Shown here in pieces: positions 22,778 to 30,469 of a stretch of 33,058 nucleotides of DNA. The stretch lies in the NCBI GenBank assembly GCA_003132525.1, contig PKXZ01000090.1:2118-35175 (forward strand), written 5' to 3'. Position 1 is the stretch's first letter. Each line of letters begins with the position of its first letter. The notes beneath the pieces are model-generated. The model was not told the origin of the DNA. It did no database searches and worked only from the letters and a program-made list of their open reading frames with translations. Made by a program: the position numbers and the translations under genes. This DNA comes from Candidatus Dormiibacterota bacterium. GTDB taxonomy: Bacteria; Chloroflexota; Dormibacteria; Aeolococcales; Aeolococcaceae.

Positions 22778-24391
22778 TCATGCGGGGCAGGGATTGTTGG
22801 GCAGGTTGTTCTGATAGTCGTTGTACTCGTAGGTCACTGCACCCTTCGCTCCCGAGTAGGGAACAGCCAGCAGATGCCCGTACTGCTGATGCGCCCCGTA
22901 GTTGTCGGTGCTGAAGCCGGGATACATCCCTCCCACGGTCCAAGCGCAGCCACCGAGCGCTTGGCCGGTCGAGTAGAAGGGATAGAACTGCGCGGGCGTT
23001 CCGTCATCGGTTGGCGGGATGATGGTGCAGCCCACGCCGGTCTCCGTCTCGCACGTGCCGAGGTCATCCTCGATTGCCGGCAGATCAGTGTTGAAACCGA
23101 TGGACGAGTAGTTGGTGTTGTAGTGCGCCCCGGTGAGCGGGCTCGTGAAGATGAACTCCGTTGGTCGGAATGTGCTCCCGTTTGGCCAGTCCTTGAGGTA
23201 CGACGGCCCGTCATACCCGAGGTTGGCTCCTTCGCAGCCACCGATCTTGATGTAGCCCGAAGCCGATGGCGCCCAACAGCCGACATCATCCGCGTCCGCG
23301 GGCTCGCGGTTGGGTCCGACACCCTCATCGCCGACGCAGGTTGCGGTGGCAGTATCCACCTTGCTGCAGTAATCGAAGTGCCCGACTTCCGTATCCATCG
23401 CGATGTTGTAGGTCGCAGCCGCCCACGGTACGGTGGTCTGCGGGGTCGATGTTGAGTACATCGGGTGGAAGTTGTAAGGGATGTTCTTGCACTCGGTCGA
23501 GGGCGCCGGCGCGAACTTCACCTGGCCGAACCCATTGGCCGCACTCGCGGTCATGGACCCTGAGGTTCCGGCCGTCAGGTCCTTGACGACCGCCTGCAGC
23601 CCATTCGACGTGTCGTGCAGCTGGATGGTGAACTTATCGCCCTGATTCAGGAACTCAACCTTGCGCGGATTCGGCGTTCCCGAGGCGAGCGCCTGGAACT
23701 GCACCGGGTTCGGCGGTCCCTGAGGAATGCCACTGTGGGTGAGGTATGCGAAGTTCACGTACTCCTCTCCAACGGTGGCCTCGCACGTCGAATTCAACTG
23801 CTGACCGGTCAGCGAGTTCTGCGAGAGGCTGTCGATGGTGAGCGCGACGCACCATTGGGTCGGCGAGCAGCTGAACCCGTTCCACTGCTGCACATAGCCG
23901 GGCGGATAGAACTGCAACTCCATGTAGGCCGCGCCGGGATGGTACGGGCTCTTTGCAGGATTGACGATGTTCACGTTGCTGTCTGGAACGCACGAGTTCA
24001 CGAGCTCGGGGTACGACTGCGTGTCGCACATCGCCATCCCGAACCAGAACGCCGGCGTGTACTCGAACGTGTACACGTGCTTGCCGGGAACGTTGGTTGG
24101 CGACGGTTCCGTGGGCAGGATGCCGCTGTATTCCATCTCGTTGCCCGAGCCTGCCTTGTTCGAGTAGAAGAGAACGCTGGGCTCGTCATGGCCCACGTAG
24201 TGCCCGAAGACTTCGTCGGACTGATTGACCTCGGTACACAGGAACCGAGTGCTGTCCGCGCAATTGATATGCGTGGGCGCCTGCGGTCCCGATGACGATG
24301 CCGACGAGGTGACCCCTCCACCGGCCAGGGCAGCCGGAATGGCAAGTGCGGCCACAAAGAGCGGCGTTGCGAATCTCCAGCGCTGGTTCAT
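22778..24391 (-). CDS. Large secreted protein of unknown function
   Basis: A 537-residue protein with a clear Sec signal peptide (MNQRWRFATPLFVAALAI, then Ala/Gly-rich, probable cleavage near residue 25-30). The mature part is rich in aromatic residues, Asn, Thr and Gly and has about 16 Cys, consistent with disulfides. Segments such as HVYTFEYTPAFWFGMAMCD, PGAAYMELQFYPPGY and GDKFTIQLHDTSNGLQAVVKDL suggest a beta-sandwich or jelly-roll fold like carbohydrate-binding or lectin-type proteins. There is no catalytic motif I can name. The ATG at 24391 is firm because GAGGAGGA lies 5 bases upstream. It has its own leader hairpin and an intrinsic terminator, so it is monocistronic. Expression may be high, given the strong signals at both ends (inference). 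Confidence 0.85.
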   Translation of the reverse strand: MNQRWRFATPLFVAALAIPAALAGGGVTSSASSSGPQAPTHINCADSTRFLCTEVNQSDEVFGHYVGHDEPSVLFYSNKAGSGNEMEYSGILPTEPSPTNVPGKHVYTFEYTPAFWFGMAMCDTQSYPELVNSCVPDSNVNIVNPAKSPYHPGAAYMELQFYPPGYVQQWNGFSCSPTQWCVALTIDSLSQNSLTGQQLNSTCEATVGEEYVNFAYLTHSGIPQGPPNPVQFQALASGTPNPRKVEFLNQGDKFTIQLHDTSNGLQAVVKDLTAGTSGSMTASAANGFGQVKFAPAPSTECKNIPYNFHPMYSTSTPQTTVPWAAATYNIAMDTEVGHFDYCSKVDTATATCVGDEGVGPNREPADADDVGCWAPSASGYIKIGGCEGANLGYDGPSYLKDWPNGSTFRPTEFIFTSPLTGAHYNTNYSSIGFNTDLPAIEDDLGTCETETGVGCTIIPPTDDGTPAQFYPFYSTGQALGGCAWTVGGMYPGFSTDNYGAHQQYGHLLAVPYSGAKGAVTYEYNDYQNNLPNNPCPA

Positions 24392-24403
24392 CGCGTCCTC
24401 CTC

Positions 24404-24454
24404 GGAGTGACGGCTGGAGGTTGCTGTAACTCCCCCCGTCAGGACGCTCACTCC
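24404..24454 (-). promoter_or_regulatory. Structured 5' leader of the secreted-protein gene
   Basis: Nested inverted repeats lie just upstream of the ribosome binding site. TGACGG (24408-24413) pairs with CCGTCA (24436-24441). Inside it GGAG and TT (24416-24422, one bulged G) pair with AA and CTCC (24428-24433) around a 5-base loop. An alternative outer pair is GGAGTGA (24404-24410) with TCACTCC (24448-24454). The two outer pairings share bases and so exclude each other. No known riboswitch consensus was recognised. The 198-base divergent gap shows nothing else beyond the dehydrogenase ribosome binding site. Confidence 0.5.
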
Positions 24455-24589
24455 TTTCGCCCTGAGCGCTTGTCAGGCTAGCAGGGTGAACCGCAGGGCA
24501 CAACAAGATGAACGAGGCGTGAGCGTGGTGGCGACACCGGCGGGCTCGCAGCGAGGCATAGTTAGCCCGAATCTGACGGAGGTGGCGAG

Positions 24590-25771
24590 ATGAAGGCCGT
24601 GGTCTTCACCGACGTCCGGTCGGTCTCCGTTCGCGAGGTGCCGGACGCCGAAATCGAGGAGCCGACCGACGCGGTGGTCCGCGTGACGTCGAGCGCGATC
24701 TGCGGGACCGACCTGCACATGTACGACGGCCGAACGGGTGCCACTCGTGGTCTTGTCCTCGGCCACGAGCCGCTCGGGGTGATCGATCGCGTTGGACCCG
24801 CGGCGGAGATGGTCAAGCCGGGAGATCGGGTCGTCATCCCGACCCATCTGTACTGCGGACTCTGCGTGAACTGCGCACGCGGGTATTCAGCCGCATGTCT
24901 CCGCGTGCGTCCCGGCGCATTCGGGGCGGCATATGGCTACGCCGGCATGGGCCCGTATCGCGGCGCCCAGGCCGAGTTGTTGCGAGTGCCATACGCCGAC
25001 GCGAATTGCATCCCGGTTCCTGGCAAACCTGGCGACGACCTGGAGGATGACCTGGTCATGCTGGCCGATGCGTTCGTGACCGGCTGGCATGCGACGGAGC
25101 TCGCGCAGGTCCATGCGGGATCAACGGTGGCGGTCTTCGGCGCCGGAGCGATTGGACTGCTCGCCGCGTACAGCGCACTCCTCAAAGGCGCGGGAGAGAT
25201 CTACGTCGTCGATGACATTCCCGAGCGACTCGACAAGGCTCGCGAACTGGGGGCAACGCCTGTCGACTTCCGAGAGGGCGATCCTGTGGAGCAGATCCGC
25301 GAGTTGCGTCGAGCTCGCGGTCTCCCTCCGGGTGAGGAGCCGATGGGTGGCGTACAGATCGGCATCGACGCGGTCGGCTTCCAGGCGCACGACCGTTCGG
25401 CACCTGCCACTGAGAACCCGACCCAGGTCATCCACGACCTCGCCCGACTGATCAATCCGACGGGACATGTCGGCATCGCCGGCGTCTTCGCGGAGCACGA
25501 TCTCCATCCGGCACCCATGGGGTTCGCCGACGGCCGGCTCACCGTGCCGTGGGCGACCCTCTTTGCCAAGGGAGTTTCCGTCAACTTCGGCCGCACCCAC
25601 GACCGTCGCTACACCGTGCTGCTTCGGGACCTCGTGCTTGCACGCCGCGCCTGGCCGGGGATCGTGGTCACCCACCATGGACGGCTGGAAGACGCGCCAG
25701 ACCTCTATCGGGAATTCGACCGCCGCGAGGCCGGCGTCATCAAGGCCGTGCTCCACCCGCAGCTGGCGTGA
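24590..25771 (+). CDS. Zinc-dependent alcohol dehydrogenase, formaldehyde-dehydrogenase-like
   Basis: A 393-residue medium-chain dehydrogenase. The catalytic zinc site is visible as Cys38 in AICGTDLH and His59-Glu60 in LGHEPLG. The structural zinc loop has Cys 89, 92, 95 and 103 (YCGLCVNCARGYSAAC). The Rossmann motif is AVFGAGAIG, and the second strand ends in VVDD, favouring NAD over NADP. The extended length, the IGIDAVGFQAH block and the HDRSAPATENPTQVI insert resemble the glutathione-independent formaldehyde dehydrogenase subgroup, but the true substrate is open. The ATG at 24590 follows GGAGGTGG closely. It is divergent from the secreted-protein gene. Immediately behind it is a decayed hydrolase. 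Confidence 0.93.
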   Translation: MKAVVFTDVRSVSVREVPDAEIEEPTDAVVRVTSSAICGTDLHMYDGRTGATRGLVLGHEPLGVIDRVGPAAEMVKPGDRVVIPTHLYCGLCVNCARGYSAACLRVRPGAFGAAYGYAGMGPYRGAQAELLRVPYADANCIPVPGKPGDDLEDDLVMLADAFVTGWHATELAQVHAGSTVAVFGAGAIGLLAAYSALLKGAGEIYVVDDIPERLDKARELGATPVDFREGDPVEQIRELRRARGLPPGEEPMGGVQIGIDAVGFQAHDRSAPATENPTQVIHDLARLINPTGHVGIAGVFAEHDLHPAPMGFADGRLTVPWATLFAKGVSVNFGRTHDRRYTVLLRDLVLARRAWPGIVVTHHGRLEDAPDLYREFDRREAGVIKAVLHPQLA

Positions 25772-25780
25772 CCGGGAGCA

Positions 25781-26106
25781 TATCCGTTGCTCCTCCATGG
25801 CGGACCAGGCCTCTCCAACTATATGTCGCTCCTCGGCGAGGAGAGAGCCGGGTATCGAGTCATTCGGAGGGCACATTCGCCAGGGCGCTGACGACACTCT
25901 CTCCATCCGCGATCTTCGTGCTCGGCGCCGAGAGTCCAATCCCCACCGCGAACGCGATGCATGCCGCCTCGACGATGCCGAATGCGGAAGTGACCGTGAT
26001 TCCGAGGGCCGGACACCTTCCCTTGTACGAGCAACCGGGTTGCGTCGCGGCGGCGCTCAGCCAGTTCAGCCAGCGTCTCGATCGCGTGCCCGAGGTCGCC
26101 GGCTGA
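25781..26106 (+). pseudogene. Alpha/beta hydrolase remnant with large internal deletion
   Basis: The first fragment, 25781-25891, reads YPLLLHGGPGLSNYMSLLG in one frame. This is the oxyanion-hole segment (HGGPG) of proline-iminopeptidase-like hydrolases, and it ends at TGA 25889-25891. The second fragment, in another frame, continues from about 25864 to TGA at 26104-26106 with SAIFVLGAESPIP, then EVTVIPRAGHLPLYEQP. These are the strand before the catalytic acid and the catalytic His region. The nucleophile elbow and lid, about 150 residues in intact relatives, are absent. No start codon with a ribosome binding site is present. It is a collapsed gene, not a working enzyme. Confidence 0.75.
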
Positions 26107-26122
26107 CCGCCGATTCGCGAGA

Positions 26123-26128
26123 TAGAAT
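26123..26128 (+). promoter_or_regulatory. -10 box of the small membrane protein gene
   Basis: TAGAAT lies 6 bases before the GTG at 26135. No ribosome binding site is seen. The -35 region is not convincing. Confidence 0.45.
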
Positions 26129-26134
26129 CGTTGA

Positions 26135-26701
26135 GTGGATGTCAGGCTGGGAGCGATCCTGAGGGATCCGAAGACCCCGGCGCGAGCGGGCGTGACCGTC
26201 CTCGCCGCAGCGATCGTGATGATCGGCGACGTCTTCGCCCCGTTCGCCACCCAAGGATGCGGTCTTTGCCGCAGAGGGCCCGGCGATACGTTCCCTTCGA
26301 TCAGCCTGTTTCAGGGGATCGACGGCTGGATCGTCCTCGGCACCGTCGCCGTACTCGGTCTTGCATCCCTCGGATACCTCAGCAACCTTCAGCGCGGGCT
26401 CTCCGGTGTAGCCATGCTGCTGTCAGCCGTCGGCTCCTTGGTGCTCGGCGTTTTCGAGGGAGTCGACGCGGGCGTCCGGATCATGGGCTGGGGCGCACCG
26501 CAGGCGTTTGAGGCAGGATCCAACGGCCCAGTTCTCTTCGTTCCGGAGCACGTCTACTATCCACCCGTGTATCTCGACGCCGGTTTCTATCTCTTCCTGG
26601 CCGCTGCCGCCCTCGCCGTCATCGCATCGGTGGTCGTTGTGCTCACCATGAGTAGCAATCCGGGTCGCAGTCGGCGCACTGTCACTCCCGCCTTGATCTA
26701 G
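26135..26701 (+). CDS. Small four-helix membrane protein, unknown function
   Basis: A 188-residue protein with four predicted membrane helices: about residues 18-36, 65-82, 90-112 and 146-168. A loop with CGLC after helix 1 (TQGCGLCRRGPGD) and a large loop between helices 3 and 4 with Tyr and Pro (VPEHVYYPPVYLDAG) are notable. The CxxC pair could be redox active or bind metal, but no family is recognised. The C-terminus is basic and Ser-rich, probably cytoplasmic. The GTG start at 26135 lies 6 bases after TAGAAT. It is followed after 36 bases by the ATP-PPase gene, which seems to have its own -10 box. Confidence 0.78.
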   Translation: MDVRLGAILRDPKTPARAGVTVLAAAIVMIGDVFAPFATQGCGLCRRGPGDTFPSISLFQGIDGWIVLGTVAVLGLASLGYLSNLQRGLSGVAMLLSAVGSLVLGVFEGVDAGVRIMGWGAPQAFEAGSNGPVLFVPEHVYYPPVYLDAGFYLFLAAAALAVIASVVVVLTMSSNPGRSRRTVTPALI

Positions 26702-26737
26702 CCGGCCATCGCGCAGGCCGACACGCACAATCGGAAC

Positions 26738-27403
26738 ATGCCAGCGCCCGTCGCCTTCTCGTGGAGCGCGGGGAAAGACTCCGCTTTCGGTCTGTGGACC
26801 GTGCTTCGCGACCCTCGTTACGAGGTTCGCGCGCTGCTGACCACCATCACCGACGCCTATGACCGGGTGAGCATCTCGGGAGTGCGCGAGGAACTGCTTG
26901 ACCGCCAGGCATCGGTGCTCCAGTTGCCGTTGATCAAGGTCCGGATTCCCCCTGGCTGTACGAACGACGTCTACGAGGAGCGATGGGGGGCCGCACTTGG
27001 TGGTGAGGATTTCGCCGGCATCGAGCATGTCGTCTTCGCGGATCTCTTTCTCGAAGATGTTCGGGCGTATCGAGAAGAGCGCCTTGCGCTAGCGGGCAAG
27101 CGCGGTTTGTTCCCGCTCTGGCGCCGGGACACGGGGACGCTGGCTCGGGACATGATTGCGGCGGGGTTCCGCGCCGTCGTCGTATGCGTCGATCCGCGCG
27201 CTCTCGATGCGTCCTTCGCTGGAAGAGCGTTCGACAGCTCGTTCCTGGACGACCTTCCCAGTGGGATCGACCCATGCGGCGAGAACGGCGAGTTTCACAC
27301 CTTCGTCTGGGCGGCGCCAATGTTTCTGACCCCGATTCCGTGCCGAACCGGTGACGTGATCACCCGTGACGGGTTCGTGTTCTGCGACGTTCTTCCAGCC
27401 TGA
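26738..27403 (+). CDS. Diphthine-ammonia-ligase-like ATP-pyrophosphatase
   Basis: A 221-residue cytoplasmic protein of the ATP-PPase (PP-loop) superfamily, Dph6/MJ0570 group. The PP-loop variant SWSAGKDSAFGLW is at about residues 8-20. Conserved downstream features are the FADLFLEDVRAYRE segment, the FPLWRRDTGTLARDMI block and the C-terminal CGENGEFHTFVWAAP, which is diagnostic for this group. In eukaryotes and archaea the enzyme makes diphthamide on elongation factor 2; bacteria lack that modification, so the bacterial role is unknown. It presumably adenylates a carboxyl group for amide formation. The ATG at 26738 lies 6 bases after a CACAAT box (26726-26731) and has no ribosome binding site. 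Confidence 0.9.
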   Translation: MPAPVAFSWSAGKDSAFGLWTVLRDPRYEVRALLTTITDAYDRVSISGVREELLDRQASVLQLPLIKVRIPPGCTNDVYEERWGAALGGEDFAGIEHVVFADLFLEDVRAYREERLALAGKRGLFPLWRRDTGTLARDMIAAGFRAVVVCVDPRALDASFAGRAFDSSFLDDLPSGIDPCGENGEFHTFVWAAPMFLTPIPCRTGDVITRDGFVFCDVLPA

Positions 27404-27406
27404 CAC

Positions 27407-27431
27407 GCACATAACGTGTGCTGATCACACG
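27407..27431. terminator. Overlapping hairpins between convergent genes
   Basis: GCACA-N5-TGTGC (27407-27421) and CGTGTG-N5-CACACG (27415-27431) are perfect but mutually exclusive stems in the 21-base gap between the ATP-PPase and acetyltransferase stop codons. The second one reaches into the end of the acetyltransferase gene. No T run follows either, so termination strength is doubtful. Confidence 0.3.
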
Positions 27432-28033
27432 ATGGTGCTCGAGCCCTCGCCGCGGTCGCGGTGTCGACGCTGTTCGACCGCCCACTCGCGGGCCAGAACC
27501 GCATAGACGACCTCGCTCTGCCACTCGCCCTTGACCCACTCGTTCTCGACCAGGTGCGCCTCGCGCCGCATGCCGAGCTTCTCAAGCACACGAGCCGAAC
27601 CGGTGTTGCGCGCCTCGGTTCGACCGACCACACGGTGCAGACGCACGGTGTCGAAGGCGAAATCCAGCATGGGCCGCGCAGCCTCAGTGGCGTAGCCCCT
27701 GCGCTGATGCGCCGGATGGACGACGAAGCCCAGCTCGCCCTGTTCGTGGCCCTCACTCACCATCCACAGCGAGATATCACCGACCAGCTCCCCGGTCTCG
27801 CGCAGGATCGCCGCAGCATTCACGCCGTCACCTTCGCCAGCGATCGCCGTGCTGGCGATCTTCCGCGCCAGGACTGCGCGCACCTCGTCGAGCGAACGAG
27901 CGTCGTGATAGAGATATCGGACCACGTCCAGGTTGGACTGCATCTCGTGCAGCGCCTCCAGGTCACCTTCCTCGAAAGGACGCAGCAGCAGTCGCTCGGT
28001 GAGCACCGGCCAGGGCGGCGTGAGCCTGTTCAT
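27425..28033 (-). CDS. GNAT N-acetyltransferase, RimJ/RimL-like
   Basis: A 202-residue acetyltransferase. It opens with LTERLLLRPFEEGDLEALHEM, the usual start of RimJ/RimL-type GNAT enzymes. The acetyl-CoA motif A is visible as GELGFVVHPAHQRRGYATEA, with the QxxGxA-type pyrophosphate loop, followed by FAFDTVRLHRVVGRTEARNTGSARVLEKLGM. It would transfer acetyl groups to a protein N-terminus or a small amine; the acceptor is unknown. The ATG at 28033 is the first sensible start; no ribosome binding site or clear -10 box is seen. It converges on the ATP-PPase gene and lies 90 bases downstream of the phosphatase gene on the same strand. Confidence 0.92.
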   Translation of the reverse strand: MNRLTPPWPVLTERLLLRPFEEGDLEALHEMQSNLDVVRYLYHDARSLDEVRAVLARKIASTAIAGEGDGVNAAAILRETGELVGDISLWMVSEGHEQGELGFVVHPAHQRRGYATEAARPMLDFAFDTVRLHRVVGRTEARNTGSARVLEKLGMRREAHLVENEWVKGEWQSEVVYAVLAREWAVEQRRHRDRGEGSSTIV

Positions 28034-28123
28034 AAGTCAGCCCAGGATGGGACATCGCGGCTCTCGTGTGATCTGCCGCCGCCGAATTCTCGCGCGCCCG
28101 CGACGCGCCGCTCGCCGCCTCGC

Positions 28124-29737
28124 CTACGTGGACCGCGCCAGCGTGAACCGGTCGATCTCGACGCCACTGCCGTTGAGCGTCCGGACATCCATCCGGGTCC
28201 AGCCCAAGCTTGGGGGCGCGACGTCGACCACCATGAGGTTGTAGCCGGTGTAGCGCACTCGCGACCAGTGGACGGTCTCGTCGACCTCGGTGCCACCGGC
28301 CTCGTTGACGTAGCTCGCCACTGAGGCAACGTTGTCGACGTGGTGCTCGTAGCTGTCCGGCGCGCTGAAGGCGTAGAGGCTCTTCCCCGCACCGCCCGCA
28401 GCCACATACGTCGTCCCGTCGTGGGCTGGATAAATCGTGGCACCGATTGGTTTGATGACGGTCGGTGCCCCGTCCCGGATCGGATCCGTCCGCTCGTAAA
28501 TGTGGTTGTGGCCATTGATGACAAGGTCGACGTGGTACTGGTCGAACAGTGGCGTCCAGAACTGGCGGACGCCGCCCTCGGAGCCGTGCGAGGTGCAGGT
28601 GCAGTAGCTGCAGTGGTGGAAGAAGACCACGATGAAGTCGATGCCCGAGTCGTTGCGCAATTGCTTCAGCGTCTGCCCGAGCCACGTGGTCTGGCGGCCA
28701 TCGCTGTAGCCGAAGTTGGCAGGCAGCTCATAGGACACGTCGTTGGGATCGAGGCTGATGAACGCGACGTTCCCGTACGTGAAGAAGTATGTGCCCGGGC
28801 AGATGCTCGGTCCATTCCCGGGGAAGTCGAGCCGCTTGACATCTGCGCCATACCCATCCGGTGAGTACCACGGCTCCATCTCGTGGTTGCCGAGCGAGAC
28901 CATCCACGGGACTGTCTTCGCAGTCGGCTCGACCTCGGAGAAGAAAGAGTCCCACGCTCTTGGATCGTAGGCATCTGTGATCAGCCCGGATCCGCCGTCC
29001 TCCGCGTACGAGACATCGCCGGCATGGAGGTGGAAAGCCGGTGACTGCGCCAGGATCAGGTTGGTGGTGGCGACAGCGTCGTACGTGCTTCCCTGGTCCC
29101 CGAATGCGGTGAATGTGAACGGCACCTTGCCGCGTGGCGCCGTGGTGAAGCTCGAGATCAGGCCTCGTGTCAGTACACCGGCTGTCGGATCGAAGCCGCG
29201 GTGGCCGACCACGTAGTAGTAGGTCTTGCCCGGATCGAGGTGCCGGGTGGAGGCGTGCGCGTAGAACTGGTCCTCATGCCCGGTGAGCGAGGGCGGGACG
29301 CTGTCGAGGAATGTGATGTCCGTCAACGGTGTGTTGACGTCGCGCAGGTCAGCCGCGATCCGCTCGCCGAGGTCGAACGGGCTCGTGCCGATGCGCACGA
29401 ACGGATCCGCGACCGGCCCTGCAACCTGCCAGGCGATCCGCATCTCGCTGGTGGGGTCGGGGCCGAAGGAGATGTGCCGCCCGAACGGCACCACGCCCGA
29501 TGCCTTAGCCGGAGTGGTGCTTGAAAGCAGCAAAGGAGCTGGCCGGCCCGCCGCCTCCACAACCTGCGCGGTCCGGCTGAGCAGTGCAGGTCCCGCGACC
29601 AGCGAACCCGCGCCGAGCAGTCCGCCCTTCAGGATTGCGCGACGAGAGTGGCGCTGCTGGAACCACTCGTGTTGCTCGGCGAGACTCAGAGTTTTCGCGA
29701 TGTCCGGGGTCATCTTCTTGATAGACATAGCGGACAT
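28124..29737 (-). CDS. Tat-exported purple acid phosphatase/metallophosphoesterase
   Basis: A 537-residue exported enzyme. The N-terminus has a Tat signal with the twin Arg at about 32-33 (HSRRAILKGG) and a following hydrophobic stretch, after an unusually long leading part of about 30 residues. A Fn3-like N-terminal domain follows (about 85-215). The metallophosphatase domain carries TAFGDQGS, HAGDVSYAE, LGNHEME, FFHH and NGHNHIYER, matching the metal-ligand motifs of purple acid phosphatases including the GDxxY Tyr that gives the purple colour. It likely releases phosphate from organic esters outside the membrane. ATG at 29737 or 29728 may be the start. The upstream 168 bases (29738-29905) show short GATCG repeats but no convincing promoter. 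Confidence 0.92.
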   Translation of the reverse strand: MSAMSIKKMTPDIAKTLSLAEQHEWFQQRHSRRAILKGGLLGAGSLVAGPALLSRTAQVVEAAGRPAPLLLSSTTPAKASGVVPFGRHISFGPDPTSEMRIAWQVAGPVADPFVRIGTSPFDLGERIAADLRDVNTPLTDITFLDSVPPSLTGHEDQFYAHASTRHLDPGKTYYYVVGHRGFDPTAGVLTRGLISSFTTAPRGKVPFTFTAFGDQGSTYDAVATTNLILAQSPAFHLHAGDVSYAEDGGSGLITDAYDPRAWDSFFSEVEPTAKTVPWMVSLGNHEMEPWYSPDGYGADVKRLDFPGNGPSICPGTYFFTYGNVAFISLDPNDVSYELPANFGYSDGRQTTWLGQTLKQLRNDSGIDFIVVFFHHCSYCTCTSHGSEGGVRQFWTPLFDQYHVDLVINGHNHIYERTDPIRDGAPTVIKPIGATIYPAHDGTTYVAAGGAGKSLYAFSAPDSYEHHVDNVASVASYVNEAGGTEVDETVHWSRVRYTGYNLMVVDVAPPSLGWTRMDVRTLNGSGVEIDRFTLARST

Positions 29738-29905
29738 GGTGCAAGTCCGATCTTTAAGGTCTCGCCAAACGCTTGGATCGATGAATGAAACGATCGGTTA
29801 ACGTGTCGTAAAGGGCGCCGCGTTAGGCTCGCCTGCCGCGTCTGCCTCCTTGGTGCTATCCGATCGGGTCCCTGGCTCCGGCAGCGAATCACTCATACTC
29901 AGACG

Positions 29906-30459
29906 GTGGGTGGCCCCAGGTCGGCGCGCAGCGCAGTCGTCGTTCCCGGCCGCATGTTCGGTCCTCACACCCCCCCTGCTCATGTTCGCGGCGAAAACCG
30001 CCGAACGACGAGGAGCTCGGATTCACGCGCTGTACTGGCCAGAAGCAGAACTGAAAGCTGCATCAGAATCGAACGAGACGCTCTCCGCACGGGTCACTCG
30101 GTATGTCGCGACCGCGCTCGACGCACCGGATTTGGCGGATGCCAAACCATTTGATCATTGGCAAATCACTGGCCACCTATGCCGCACGGGTCGCCGCTCA
30201 GCGCGAGTTGCGGGCCGTGTGGCTGACGCCCTTGCTCGCGGATGCTCAGGTCGTCGACGCGCTGCGGGGTTGCGCTCGGCCGAGCGCTTGGGATTCCGAT
30301 GCGGCTCACGCCCTCTCACGGCACGTCCTCGAGGTCGACGGCGCGGACCACGGTATGTTCGTGTCCGGCGATCTGGCCGCGTCTGCCGCCGTGCTTGGGT
30401 CAGTGGCGACTGCTATTGAGGAGTTCCTCGACCAGACAGTCTGGACGAGCGAACCGTAG
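29906..30459 (+). pseudogene. Alpha/beta hydrolase with two frameshifts
   Basis: Three frames in succession spell one hydrolase. Frame one (from GTG 29906) gives SAVVVPGRMFGPHTP. Frame two, entered at the C7 tract 29970-29976, gives LLMFAAKTAERRGARIHALYW and runs to about 30145. Frame three gives LIIGKSLATYAARVA with a GKSLA nucleophile elbow, then AVWLTPLL, EVDGADHGMF and a TAG stop at 30457-30459. The elbow, WLTPLL and GADHxM motifs fit a family of small hydrolases whose elbow is GKSLG. A strand before the acid residue also looks shortened near 30280. The first break is in a homopolymer, so a sequencing error is possible there; the second, near 30145, is not. A CATACT box (29894-29899) lies 6 bases before the GTG. 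Confidence 0.7.
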
Positions 30460-30469
30460 CCGAAGTTTG

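Noticed and set aside
24392-24589. A known riboswitch class in the divergent gap
   Set aside because: The nested hairpins do not match any aptamer consensus I know; it is reported only as a structured leader.
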